Shown: positions 48,946 to 58,970 of the stretch, in pieces
How positions within the stretch are numbered: position 1 is the stretch's first letter
Layout of the letters: each line of letters starts with the position of its first letter
Source of the DNA: Persicimonas caeni
GTDB lineage: Bacteria; Myxococcota_A; Bradymonadia; Bradymonadales; Bradymonadaceae
DNA: 64,000 nt
Assembly (NCBI RefSeq): GCF_006517175.1
Contig: NZ_CP041186.1
Coordinates: forward strand, 5,607,074 to 5,671,073
Reading direction: 5' to 3'
Program-made: the position numbers and the translations under genes
The notes under the pieces: model-generated
The model's database searches: none
Told to the model about the DNA's origin: nothing
Seen by the model: the letters and a program-made list of their open reading frames with translations, nothing else

Positions 48946-49848
48946 ATGCGTCCGTTCGAACATACAGATTTCTGCCGGAGCGTGTGGCTTCTGGCTTTGC
49001 TGAGCCTTCCTGCCGGCCTCGGATGTGACAAGCCGACGGAGCCGGCCGAGCCTGCGACGCGAGCCGAGGCGCCGCAGGCGCCGCCGGCGACCGACGAGTC
49101 GGCCGCGCCTGGCGAGGCCGACGGGGCCGCCCCGAAGCCGACGGAGCCAACGAAAAACAAGCCGCCGAAAAACAAGCCACGCGACCCGCTCGGGGCGCTG
49201 TTGGGCGCGATTTGCGACGCCGGCGAAGCCACCGAAAAGGGCTGCAAGGCGTGTCCGGAGTTCACGCTACAGAAGGATGACGACCAGCCCTTCCGGCTCG
49301 TGGCGAGTGCCGGCGTCAAGCTCACCTCACCGACCGCTCGAGAGCGGTTGGTCACGTTCCAGGGGTGCACGACTCACTCGGCCAATGACCGCTGGACGGT
49401 GTTGGTCGCCAGGCGCGGCGACCGATGGCGGCGAATCACCGAGCTGGCCAATACCGACGTCGACGAGTGCGAGCGCCTCGCGAACGCGGACGGCCGGGAG
49501 ATGGTCGCCTGCGTGCGTCGAGACGCGGCGCGTGGCACCAACACAACAGGCGTGCATGCGCTGATCGGCCGGTCCGGCGGAGAGGTCTCGACGAAGATGC
49601 TCACCTCCGTCGAAGGCAGCCCCGGCAAGTGTCAGCAGGGGACCTACCGACTCGACGAACTTCGCGACGTCTACGGAGAAGATGCCGACGGCGATGGGGA
49701 CGACGACCTGCATGTCACGATCGACAAACGCAATGGCCGGGTCCCCGACCACCTCGAGAGCACCTGCTCGCAAGGGTTTTATGCGCCTCGCGACGCGGAG
49801 CGGTTTGTGTTCGTGAACGAGGGAAATGAGTTGAAGTGCTGCCGTTGA
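48946..49848 (+). CDS. Lipoprotein with Pro/Ala linker and Cys-rich domain
   Basis: 300 residues. Signal peptide LLALLSLPAGLGC as lipobox. A linker of about 50 residues rich in Pro, Ala, Glu and Lys (KNKPPKNKPR) is followed by a 210-residue domain with about eight Cys. Late DADGDGDDD is a calcium-type Asp-rich loop. No family recognised. It is flanked by repeats on both sides. Confidence 0.78.
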   Translation: MRPFEHTDFCRSVWLLALLSLPAGLGCDKPTEPAEPATRAEAPQAPPATDESAAPGEADGAAPKPTEPTKNKPPKNKPRDPLGALLGAICDAGEATEKGCKACPEFTLQKDDDQPFRLVASAGVKLTSPTARERLVTFQGCTTHSANDRWTVLVARRGDRWRRITELANTDVDECERLANADGREMVACVRRDAARGTNTTGVHALIGRSGGEVSTKMLTSVEGSPGKCQQGTYRLDELRDVYGEDADGDGDDDLHVTIDKRNGRVPDHLESTCSQGFYAPRDAERFVFVNEGNELKCCR

Positions 49849-51064
49849 CGCCGCCCGCCGACATCGAACGCCGCCGTAACACGATGACTGACACCATCTG
49901 GGCGGAGCTAGGTGTGCCAGCTTTAGTTGAAGGCCTTGCTGGTTAGTGACGCCCGCTATAATCGGCACCCTGAACGACGGGCGCAAACTACGATTTTGGG
50001 GCGGACGAGCTGTGGCTGCCGAGCGAGACGGTCGTATGGACGACGAGCCACGTGGCTTATCGGCAATTTGCACCGCCACGCAGATGCGCCGCGAATCGTC
50101 CGCCCCTGCAACCAGCGCTGGAAGCGCTGCCTCCAGTGACGGCGACCTTGTGCGACAGCCTCGGGATACCGCGCCCGCGACCGCGACCGCGCCCCGTCGT
50201 TTGAGTTGCAGGGCGTTCGGGGGACGGCGCGAAACGAGCGGGCAGAGCGACCGCATTGCAGGTGAAAGACGGGTCGCGGTCGCGGGCAGGGGCGCGGTCG
50301 CGGAGTGTCGCCCGAAACACGATGACTGACACCATTCGGGCGCAATGATCGAGTTGCGGGTATCCTTCGCAGCTCGATGAGGCAGCCGCCCCACCGGGCT
50401 TGTCCCAGTGGACGGAAAGCCTGAAAGCTAGATGCGTGCCGCCTCCCCCCATGGCGCGCGCAGCGCGCCGAGTCGACGGCCGATCACGGACACGGTCACG
50501 GTCACGGTCAAGGTCTCGGCGACGTCCCCTGACTTGCGTAGTGTGCTTCGGCGCGCGAATTGTTCGGTGCGTGGGCATCTTGCCCTCGTCAGCGAGAGTT
50601 GGAAGCGCTCGCACCGAAAGCGCGCGAATTGTTCGGTGCGTGGGCATCTTGCCCTCGTTGCAAGGCCGTACGCTCCTGCAACCAGCGCTGGAAGCGCTGC
50701 CTCCAATGACGGCGACCTCGTGCGACAGCCTCGAGAAGACCGCGGTCGCGGGCAGGGGCGCGGTCGCGGCAGGGCGGCAGTATGGACGACGAGCCACGTG
50801 GCTTATATGCGCATTGCACCGCCACGCAGGTGTGCCGCGAATCGTCCGCCCCGAAATGGCCGTACCGCGAGGGCGTGTAGCTGAGGGTGACGGGCGAGTG
50901 GTAATGATAGCTCGTTATTGACAGTTTCGAGGGTGAGTTGTATCCGTGTGGCGATAATGGGATCTCAATAGCGCTCGGGTGACTGCGTCCAGGTGGGCTG
51001 AGTTGTCTCACCGAGCCGTTGTCCATTCAGATCCGCCAGCTTACCGACCTCACGGAGATACGAG
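49849..51064. other. Repeat-rich intergenic region
   Basis: No convincing gene. Two similar blocks share CTGCAACCAGCGCTGGAAGC, a GACGGCGACCT stretch and GACGACGAGCCACGTGGCTT (about 50030-50160 and 50670-50850). R2 copies lie at 50562-50618 and, partial, 50632-50660. GC-rich simple repeats (CGCGACCGCGACC, GACACGGTCACGGTCACGG) lie between. The last 160 bp hold the zinc-regulated promoter of the GTPase gene. Confidence 0.8.
50901..50946 (+). promoter_or_regulatory. Proposed Zur box 1 with promoter
   Basis: Palindrome GTAATGATAGCTCGTTAT (50901-50918) overlaps TTGACA (50918-50923) by one base; 17 bp on is TATCCG (50941-50946) as a weak -10. GATAAT at 50953 is an alternative -10. Matches boxes at 54670 and 58953 (consensus RTAAYG-N6-CRTTAT). 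A bound repressor would block the -35. Confidence 0.75.
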
Positions 51065-52297
<1,233 letters not shown>

Positions 52298-52351
52298 CCC
52301 GGCGGTTCATCGGAATGACAGACCATCACCCAACCGCAGGAGAGACCTGTG

Positions 52352-53020
52352 ATGAGCACGCTCGCCAAAAGACTACGAGGAGCAGACGAACCGGAAGGTT
52401 CTCATTTTTTCACTGATACCGCCGAAGAGCTGTCACGGATCGGCGATTCCGAAGTCGACGTCGCCATCTGGAGACGTCAGATGGACCCGGCTCTGCGTGA
52501 GGCGCTCGACGCGTTCGTCGCCGACTATCCGGCGTTCAACGTACGGGGGAAGATCTCGCGGCGCAGCCCGGATTTGTCAGAGTTCACCGCCCACTTCGAG
52601 CAGACCGCGTTGGCCGATTCCGTCGCTGAGGAATTGGAGGCGTTGGTCGAGCGATTCGCCGCCTTGAGCGATGCGCACGAGTTCGAGGCGCGCCTCGAGC
52701 TGACGAACCAGCAAAACTGCCCGAAGTTTCACGTCGACCACGTCCACCTCAGGCTTCTGTGCACCCTGGCCGGTCCGGGCACCGAGTGGGTGGCTCGCGA
52801 GGACGTGCGCGAGATTCGCCGGCAGTCAACGTGCCGCGATCACCTGCACGCCCCGGCGCACACGATCCGGTGGGCCGAAGCCGGGGATGTCGTCGTGCTG
52901 AAGGGACGGCTTGGTAGTCCGTCACGCTCGCGCGACGACTGGTCGCTGCACCGCTCCCCGCAGTTGAAGGCGGGGGAGGCGCGGTTGGTTTTCAAGGTGA
53001 CCGCCGGCCGTCTGCGCTGA
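52352..53020 (+). CDS. DUF1826 protein
   Basis: 222 residues from ATG 52352 (AGGAGA upstream; GTG one codon earlier possible). DUF1826 features: LTNQQNCPKFHVDHVHLRLLCTL with Cys and His residues, GTEWV, then AGDVVVLKG. Members are often encoded beside zinc-regulated CobW GTPases and may be clients or partners. Cytoplasmic. The HVDHVH segment might bind zinc or iron; unproven. Confidence 0.9.
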   Translation: MSTLAKRLRGADEPEGSHFFTDTAEELSRIGDSEVDVAIWRRQMDPALREALDAFVADYPAFNVRGKISRRSPDLSEFTAHFEQTALADSVAEELEALVERFAALSDAHEFEARLELTNQQNCPKFHVDHVHLRLLCTLAGPGTEWVAREDVREIRRQSTCRDHLHAPAHTIRWAEAGDVVVLKGRLGSPSRSRDDWSLHRSPQLKAGEARLVFKVTAGRLR

Positions 53021-53107
53021 GGAGCAGCCGAGGTAGCCTCCGGCAGGTCGCTTCATGACGCTGCCGAGGCTCAAGCTGGACGCCACATTGTTCGAGCCTC
53101 GTCTGGT

Positions 53108-53331
53108 TTACTCGGGGATGCACTGCGTCGAGTCCTCGGGGTCGACGCGGTAGCCCGAATCGCAGTGGCGTTCGTCGTCGTGCAACTCACCGTGGCCGCC
53201 GCACTCTGGGTCGGCATCGGCTTGGTCATCGCCGCAGCTCGAGGCGAACGCCAGGGCGAACAGAACGAAGGCGACGAGTACGGGGCGACGAGTACCGGGC
53301 GGAGGGTGCGACTGGTACGGATGGACAGCAT
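53108..53331 (-). pseudogene. Frameshifted small Cys/His lipoprotein
   Basis: From ATG 53331 (AAGGAG upstream) a 14-bp direct duplication (GGCGACGAGTACGG at 53270 and again at 53284) shifts the frame inside the signal peptide. Removing one copy gives a continuous 69-residue protein: basic N-terminus, hydrophobic core, lipobox AFASSC, then PECGGHGELHDDERHCDSGY and two more Cys to the stop at 53108. The mature 40 residues carry four to five Cys/His-rich metal-like sites. Either a true decay mutation or an assembly error. Confidence 0.72.
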
Positions 53332-53385
53332 GTGAAGCTCCTTAGATAGTTGTAGTTAGTGTGTTTCTGCCCGGCGCCGGTAGCC

Positions 53386-54114
53386 CTAAATTAAGCATTC
53401 TTCGAGGCTGGATACGAGCACGTCTTCGTCGAGGTGGCGCCCGATGAAGACCATCTGGCTGCGCCGCGGCGCGTCGCCCCACGGCTGGTCGGAGCGAGCT
53501 TCGAAGAGCTTGTGGACGCCTTGAAAGACCATTCGCGTGTCCATTCCGTCGACGGCAACGATGCCCTTCATCCGAAAGATGTGGGCGCCGTTTAGCATCA
53601 GGAAGTAGCGGAGCCATCGCTGCAGCTTCTCCCCATGGAAGGCGCGGTCCCATTCAAAGGCAACCGAACTTACTTGGTCGTCGTGCTCGTGAGCGGACCG
53701 GTAGTGGTGCTGGTTGCTCCACTCGACGAGCTGGTCGTCCGGATCGCACAACACCATCGCAAAGTCCCGGGGGGCGCGCTCGGCGAAGATGGCGAGCCGG
53801 CTCGGTTGGGCGATTTCGATGTGGAAGTCCTGAGAATTGCGCCCGAGTCGGAGGCTCCAGTGGGTGTCTCCGGGGGCGAGATGGTGAGCGTGACCCACCG
53901 GCTGCTCTGGTTGGCTGTAGAGGCGCGTGGCCTTCTCTTGTCCTTCTTCGATGATCAACGCGTCATCGATGCCGACCTCGCCGAATTCGTTCTCGATGAT
54001 CGCGATGCGTTTGCCGTGTTCGACGCTCAGAATGCGATTGACGAGAGTCGTCTTCCCGGCGCCCAAGAATCCGGTCACGATGGTCACGGGAGTCTTGTCG
54101 AAGGACTTACTCAT
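53386..54114 (-). CDS. CobW-family protein with deleted G-domain core
   Basis: 242 residues. N-terminus is normal Cob[16 protein letters not shown] (15-29), IIENEFGEVGIDDALI. After about residue 58 the sequence jumps to the segment that in long CobW proteins precedes the C-terminal domain (LAPGDTHWSLRLG, FHIEIAQPSRLAIF), then HEHDDQVSSV and a full CobW_C (RMKGIVAVDG, VFQGVHKLF, VFIGRHLDED). The CxCC, ESTG and NKxD motifs are all missing. In-frame internal deletion, so GTPase activity is unlikely. The upstream gene is MerC-like, 37 nt away. Confidence 0.85.
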   Translation of the reverse strand: MSKSFDKTPVTIVTGFLGAGKTTLVNRILSVEHGKRIAIIENEFGEVGIDDALIIEEGQEKATRLYSQPEQPVGHAHHLAPGDTHWSLRLGRNSQDFHIEIAQPSRLAIFAERAPRDFAMVLCDPDDQLVEWSNQHHYRSAHEHDDQVSSVAFEWDRAFHGEKLQRWLRYFLMLNGAHIFRMKGIVAVDGMDTRMVFQGVHKLFEARSDQPWGDAPRRSQMVFIGRHLDEDVLVSSLEECLI

Positions 54115-54151
54115 ACGCTCTCCTGCAAGTGTGCGAACCGGCGACAGACGG

Positions 54152-54568
54152 TCACTGGCGGTGACAGTCTTGGCCGCATTGGTGGCATGCCCACAGGTTT
54201 CGCACGTGAGCGGAGGTTAGGAGCACGCCGCCTGCGACAGTCAGGATGGTCTCCCAGTGATGGCCCCCCAGCGCGTGGGCCAGCGGATGCGCGGCGCACA
54301 GGCCGAGCAGGCCGGCTGCACCGGCCACAAGCACAAAGAGTTCTTTGTGGCTGCGATAGCCTTTCAGCAGAGCGAAGAGCGCAATTGGCACCACGGTGGC
54401 GAGCATGCCCCAATGCACGGCGGGGTGGAGCAATGCGTCACCGATGACCACGGGGAGCAGGGATACGGCGATCGGCAGCACCAGACAGTGTGCGACGCAC
54501 ATGCCGGAGAGCACGATACCCGCCGAGTCGAAAGCTTTCGAAGGAACCAGTTGCGTCGGGTTGGTCAT
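54152..54568 (-). CDS. MerC-domain membrane protein
   Basis: 138 residues from ATG 54568. Four membrane helices; the first carries SGMCVAHCLVLPIAVSLLPVV, the MerC-type Cys-containing motif. C-terminal tail HVRNLWACHQCGQDCHRQ is Cys/His-rich. MerC relatives are seen in zinc regulons of proteobacteria. First gene of the short operon under Zur box 2. Metal specificity is inferred from context. Confidence 0.85.
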   Translation of the reverse strand: MTNPTQLVPSKAFDSAGIVLSGMCVAHCLVLPIAVSLLPVVIGDALLHPAVHWGMLATVVPIALFALLKGYRSHKELFVLVAGAAGLLGLCAAHPLAHALGGHHWETILTVAGGVLLTSAHVRNLWACHQCGQDCHRQ

Positions 54569-54641
54569 CGGTTTTTGGGTGTTCGGGGTGAGTAAACCGA
54601 CTTCGAACAAGTCAGTGGCGATAGCTGGTTATCGATAGCGG

Positions 54642-54687
54642 ATTGTGGAGGGAAGGTGGTCGGTTGTCAATAATGCAAGTGCGTTAT
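54642..54687 (-). promoter_or_regulatory. Proposed Zur box 2 with promoter
   Basis: Palindrome ATAACGCACTTGCATTAT on the minus strand (54687-54670) overlaps TTGACA (54670-54665) by one base, then 17 bp, then CACAAT (54647-54642) as -10. The geometry is identical to box 1. Drives the MerC-CobW-lipoprotein unit. Confidence 0.78.
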
Positions 54688-54766
54688 CGTTAGGGGTTCG
54701 GCGGCAGACATACTGCCGCCCGAGAAGGCAGGGTGGCAGTTGATTGTATTAGGGCGAAGAGCCGGG

Positions 54767-55138
54767 TTAGGCCGCTTTGCAGGTGGGGCAGACGCCGTAC
54801 ATCAGGATTTCGTGGCGCGTAACTTCATAGTCCTCGGGGACGATGGACTTGATGTTGGGGCAGCCGGGGATGTCGAAGACGAGGCCGCACGCGTCGCATT
54901 GGAAGTGGTGGTGGTGCTCGAGATCGACCGACTCGTAGCGGCTCGGCTCGCCGGGCAGGTCCACCGGGGTCAGCACGCCCTCGTCAACGAAGGCTTTCAA
55001 GTTGCGATACACGGTGGCGATCCCCAAACCCGGAACGTGTTCTTGGGCCAGGTCGAGCACCTCTTGGGCGGTCAGCGGCCGCTTCGCTTCGTCGAAGACC
55101 TTCTTCATCGCCTCGCGTTGTTCGGTTCGCCGTTCCAT
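54767..55138 (-). CDS. zur: Fur-family regulator, probable Zur
   Basis: 123 residues. Winged helix followed by HHHHF (75-79) regulatory metal motif and two CxxC pairs (81/84 and 117/120) for the structural zinc. Fur, Zur and PerR share this layout; assignment to Zur rests on its position among zinc-uptake genes and on the shared palindromes nearby. Last gene of the operon starting at znuA; about 80 nt after the ZIP gene. Confidence 0.88.
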   Translation of the reverse strand: MERRTEQREAMKKVFDEAKRPLTAQEVLDLAQEHVPGLGIATVYRNLKAFVDEGVLTPVDLPGEPSRYESVDLEHHHHFQCDACGLVFDIPGCPNIKSIVPEDYEVTRHEILMYGVCPTCKAA

Positions 55139-55220
55139 ATCGTCTGCTCCTCTTTGTTTCGAGTCCGTATCAGGCGCACGACCCTACCGTGTGGGCCCAC
55201 GCCCATGCAATGCCCGCTGC

Positions 55221-55961
55221 TCAGTGTGCGGCGCGTACCAGGTACAACAGGCCGGCGCCAAGGACGAAGGCGGCGAAGCGCTGTAGTGTCTCGGTGAGTT
55301 TGTCGGCACGCTTGACCTCGGGAAGTAGATCGGCGCCGGCAATATACAGAAAGTTGCCACAGCCGGCCGCAATCAAGAAGTGGGTGTCGACACTGCCTCC
55401 GAGCCACCAGGCGATGGCGCCACCCAGGGGAAATGTCAGCGCTGAGACGAAGTTGTAGACCAGTGCGCGCCGCCGCGAGAATCCGGAGTGGACGATGGCG
55501 CCGAAGTCGCCGATCTCTTGAGGAATCTCGTGGAGGGCGGCGGCCGTCCAGGCCGCAATGCCTGCGCTGATGTCGACCAGGAAGATGGCGCCCACGGCCA
55601 ATCCACCCAGGAAGTTGTGAATTCCGTCGGCGACCAGAAGCAATGGCCCCAGCGGCCGAGTGTGTTCCGAAGGAGGCTTGTGGCAGTGGTGCCACTCGAG
55701 CAGCTGGTCGAGTGCAAAGAAGCTGGCAAAGCCAACGATGATCCAAAGGAGCATGTCGAGCTGACCGGCCGGACCTTCGAGGGCGTGCGGGAGCATGTGG
55801 AAGAACGCACCGCCCAGTAGGGAGCCGGCAGCAAACGCCACGATGACTTTAAGCCACGCGGCGAGGAGTCGCTCGGGCAAGAGGACGAAGAGCCCACCGA
55901 TGAGCGCGATGGCCGACATCAGGAAGCCGAAGCCCAGAATCCAGATCAGTGTTGGGTCCAT
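55221..55961 (-). CDS. ZIP-family metal transporter
   Basis: 246 residues from ATG 55961 (GGAG 9 nt upstream). Eight membrane helices as in ZIP proteins. TM4 and TM5 metal motifs HNFLGG (His115) and HEIPQEIGD (His143, Glu144, Glu148) are present; TM4 has Gly instead of the more usual Asp. A variable loop EWHHCHKPPSEH binds metal. Likely zinc import. 20 nt after the fusion permease; part of the same operon. Confidence 0.93.
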   Translation of the reverse strand: MDPTLIWILGFGFLMSAIALIGGLFVLLPERLLAAWLKVIVAFAAGSLLGGAFFHMLPHALEGPAGQLDMLLWIIVGFASFFALDQLLEWHHCHKPPSEHTRPLGPLLLVADGIHNFLGGLAVGAIFLVDISAGIAAWTAAALHEIPQEIGDFGAIVHSGFSRRRALVYNFVSALTFPLGGAIAWWLGGSVDTHFLIAAGCGNFLYIAGADLLPEVKRADKLTETLQRFAAFVLGAGLLYLVRAAH

Positions 55962-55981
55962 CGCATTAACTCCACATTGTC

Positions 55982-57898
55982 TCAGCCATGCTCGTGAGCG
56001 GTATCGCAATGCCCTTCGAGTTCGTGGTGGTCGTGACCGTGGTCGTGGTCGTGGTCGTGGCCGTGGCCGTGGCTGTGGCCGTGGTCGTGGCCGTGGTCGT
56101 GGCCGTGGCAATGGTCGTGATGGTGCTGGTCGTGACCGTGGTCGTGATGGTGGTGAGAGCCAAATTGCAGCACCGTTTGCAGCCAGTCTCTGGGGCCACG
56201 ACGCAGCAGCGAGACCCCAAAAAGTACAATCGCGACACCCAAGCCGGCCCAGTTCCACCACGCGTCGTGCGCCAGTTCACCCGCGTGTGTCGAGGGAGTC
56301 GGTAGGCTCGCCGGGAGCGCCAGGTTGATTGCATAGCCGGCTCCGATGGCCAGTGCGATGACACCCGCGCCGAAGATAGCGGCGATGCGTTTGTCGTGAA
56401 GCTTCGAGAGAACACCGAGGGTGGTCACGTTGGTTGCTGGACTTGAGAGTAGGAAGGCGATGGCCGCGCCGGGAGACGCTCCTGCAAAGATCAGTGCTGC
56501 TGCCAGCGGCGTGGCTCCCGAGGCGCACACGTACATTGGGAGTCCGAGCGCGGCGAAGACGACCACGTCCAGGCCCGCAGGCAATTGTGCGAGCCAGTCG
56601 GGGGTGGCCGTGGCGGTCACGGCGGCCGCGATCACCAGCCCCAACACAATCCAGGGGGCGGTGTCGTCGACCACCTCTCGCAGGCCGAAGTGCAGGGCGC
56701 GCTTGGTCTTTTCTGCGCGAGTGCGCTCGGGCTCGTCGCTGCTCTCGAGGTCGTCAGGCCCCTCATGCTGGGCAGGTGTGATGCCGCCGATGACGGCGCC
56801 GACGAGCAGGGCGACGACCATGGCGGCGATTAGTCTGGCAATCGTCAGTTCTGCGCCCAGGAGGGGAAACGACAGCATCACCGCGCCGATCTCCAACTCC
56901 GGGGTAGCTACCAGGAAGGCCATCGCCGCGGGCACGGGCACTCCCCGACGCACCAGACTCTGGTACAACGGCACAATCCCACACGAGCAGATCGGGATGG
57001 GCAGCCCGAAGAGCATGCCGCGTGCAGATTGGCCCCACCGAGAACCGCGGCGAGTCCACGCGAGCGACGCTTGGGGCAAGAAGCCGGCAGCCAAGCCCGC
57101 CGGTAGGTAGCCGATGACCAAGGCCGGTGCACTCTGTAAGGCGAGCTCCGCCAGGCTGTGTCCAACTGCACGCATGAACTCGTGATGGGCGTGCCCGGCG
57201 TGGTCATGGATTTGGCCGAGGCCGAGGACCAGCCCTGCTCCCGCCACTCCACCGAGGAGCTCGGGAAATTTCCACGTCGTGACGGAGCCCTCCGAGCCAC
57301 CGTCGTGGTGAACGAGAACGTGGAGCAGGCTTCCGGCCACGAACGCCTGGAACAGCGCGAACCAGACGCCCTGGGTCATTTCGACGGGGCCGTCGGCAAG
57401 CCCGAAACCTGCCAGAGTGCCAACGGCGACAAGTCCGAGCACCGCTACCGCGTTTCGGCTGCCGAACTGAGGGCGCACCAGCGCCCAGACGGTCATCCCC
57501 ACCGGCAGTCGATGCAATGCGACCGCAAGCGCGAGCTCACCGCCGTGCTTGTCGTGTGCTCCATGGGCCAGCACCATGCCGTCGAGCGCCGTGTGGACGA
57601 TCAGCGCCACGAGGCCGAGCGCCAGCGCGACCTGGTGGGTCCGCTTGGACGCCACACCGGCGAGACGCTCGATCGCGACCGGCCCGAAGACGCCGGCGAG
57701 CGCGACGACGAGCGCCAGGCCGCCGGCGACGGCGACGAGTTCGGGGAGCACCACGCCCAGGACGATCGCGCCCACCGAAATCAGGATGAAACTGTCCAGT
57801 CCGGCTCGCACACCACGGTGGCCGCTGGAGAACTGGTAGGCGATGGGGCCGACGACGAGCATCGCTAGGCTCGACGCTAAAAAGAGAAGCTCGTTCAT
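55982..57898 (-). CDS. ZIP-like/YraQ-permease fusion with His-rich tail
   Basis: 638 residues. The N-terminal 1-200 is ZIP-like: HTALDGMVLAHG (His102, Asp106) and ALHRLPVGMTVW (His129). A His-containing loop (HDHAGHAHHE, 231-240) leads into a permease half of the YraQ/ArsP type (COG0701), with the hallmark CSCGIVP (Cys304, Cys306) and a second pair of helices with PATNVTTLG. The C-terminal ~50 residues are mostly His, Asp and Gly. SO_0444-type permeases are the closest known relatives for the second half. Located 13 nt after znuA. Confidence 0.9.
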   Translation of the reverse strand: MNELLFLASSLAMLVVGPIAYQFSSGHRGVRAGLDSFILISVGAIVLGVVLPELVAVAGGLALVVALAGVFGPVAIERLAGVASKRTHQVALALGLVALIVHTALDGMVLAHGAHDKHGGELALAVALHRLPVGMTVWALVRPQFGSRNAVAVLGLVAVGTLAGFGLADGPVEMTQGVWFALFQAFVAGSLLHVLVHHDGGSEGSVTTWKFPELLGGVAGAGLVLGLGQIHDHAGHAHHEFMRAVGHSLAELALQSAPALVIGYLPAGLAAGFLPQASLAWTRRGSRWGQSARGMLFGLPIPICSCGIVPLYQSLVRRGVPVPAAMAFLVATPELEIGAVMLSFPLLGAELTIARLIAAMVVALLVGAVIGGITPAQHEGPDDLESSDEPERTRAEKTKRALHFGLREVVDDTAPWIVLGLVIAAAVTATATPDWLAQLPAGLDVVVFAALGLPMYVCASGATPLAAALIFAGASPGAAIAFLLSSPATNVTTLGVLSKLHDKRIAAIFGAGVIALAIGAGYAINLALPASLPTPSTHAGELAHDAWWNWAGLGVAIVLFGVSLLRRGPRDWLQTVLQFGSHHHHDHGHDQHHHDHCHGHDHGHDHGHSHGHGHDHDHDHGHDHHELEGHCDTAHEHG

Positions 57899-57911
57899 GA
57901 GACGTGGCGGT

Positions 57912-58829
57912 CTATTTGTCGAGGGCCTTGTAGATGGCGCTTGCGAGCGCGTTGATGCGGTCGATGTAGGACTTGCCCAGTCGTGTTTGTCCCTGCGAGC
58001 TCACAACCTTCGCGCCGGTCTTGTCGGCGATTCGCTCGACGGTGGTCGCCGGGTAGTACTCCATCTTGAGGATGACCGGGATTTCGTCGCGCTCGATCGT
58101 CTTGATGACCTCGACGACGTGACGCGGGTTTGGCTCGACGCCAGGTTTGGGCTCGACGGTGGCTACGCGCTCGAGGTCGAGCCAGTCGAGCACATAGATC
58201 CAGGCCTCGTGGTAGACCACTACTTCTCGGCGTTCGGCAGGCAACTCGGCAAACTTCTCTTGCCAGTGTTTGTAGGTCTGGAGGCATTCTCTGGCGAATT
58301 TGCGCGCCCGCTTTTGGTACGCCGCCTTATTCGCGGGGTCGATCTGGCCCAGGCGCTTACCCAACGCGATGGCGACTCGCGCCATCTGGCGTGGCTCGTA
58401 GGTGTAGTGGGGGTTGCCCTCGGGATGGACGTCGCCCATCGAGCGGTCGATCTGTTGCTTGGGGACTTCCTTTCGCTCGATGAACGTCGAGGCGTCGAAG
58501 TGGCCGGGTTCGCCGCGCTGGATATCAGGATTGCGCGAGTTCTTGACGAGCATGGGGAGCCAGCCGATCTCGAGAGACATGCCGTTGAGCACCACTAAGT
58601 CGGCCTGAGCGACCTCGCGAACGAAGCTCGGCTTGGCGTCGACGTAGTGAGGGTCTTCCTGAGGCCGGGCGAGCAGTTTGACGTCCACATCCTCTCCGCC
58701 GACCTCCTCGGCGGCCGCGGCGAGGTCTCCGAGCGTGGCGACAACTTTGACTTTTGCTGCGGCCAGGTCGGGAATCAGTATGACCAGCAGGAGGGCGACC
58801 GTGGGCAGAATCATCTTGCGTGCGTTCAT
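57912..58829 (-). CDS. znuA: ZnuA-like metal-binding protein
   Basis: 305 residues. Signal peptide (DLAAAK) and a cluster A-I fold: metal ligands His61 (DPHYVD), His141 (NPHYTY), His207 (YHEAW) and Glu257 (EYYP). The His-rich loop of classical ZnuA is absent. ATG 58829 chosen for the signal peptide; earlier in-frame ATGs at 58895 and 58892, with GAGG upstream, are possible. No ZnuB/ZnuC genes accompany it. First gene of the four-gene operon. Confidence 0.92.
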   Translation of the reverse strand: MNARKMILPTVALLLVILIPDLAAAKVKVVATLGDLAAAAEEVGGEDVDVKLLARPQEDPHYVDAKPSFVREVAQADLVVLNGMSLEIGWLPMLVKNSRNPDIQRGEPGHFDASTFIERKEVPKQQIDRSMGDVHPEGNPHYTYEPRQMARVAIALGKRLGQIDPANKAAYQKRARKFARECLQTYKHWQEKFAELPAERREVVVYHEAWIYVLDWLDLERVATVEPKPGVEPNPRHVVEVIKTIERDEIPVILKMEYYPATTVERIADKTGAKVVSSQGQTRLGKSYIDRINALASAIYKALDK

Positions 58830-58952
58830 AGCGTTGCACCCAGTGTGATTGGGCAGTAGGGCGGTAAGCGAGACAAGGATACGCTCGACCATCATTGACC
58901 TCGAACTGCATGTGATGCGTCCGCCGGCGACTCAGAAGCGGATTACTTGGTT

Positions 58953-58970
58953 ATAACGGGAGTGCATTAT
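58953..58970 (-). promoter_or_regulatory. Proposed Zur box 3
   Basis: Minus-strand ATAATGCACTCCCGTTAT, same half-sites as boxes 1 and 2, about 124 bp before znuA. The -35 overlap seen in boxes 1 and 2 is not visible here. Confidence 0.7.

Noticed and set aside
47988-49370. 460-codon minus-strand frame across repeats
   Set aside because: Runs through the 42-bp and R2 arrays and under two real genes; repetitive AGLVPETSAF-like sequence reflects DNA repeats, not a protein.
50400-50921. Open frames in the repeat-rich gap
   Set aside because: Translation reflects R2 units and simple repeats; no ribosome site or domain.
53635-54447. 270-codon plus-strand frame
   Set aside because: Antisense of the deleted CobW gene and the MerC gene.
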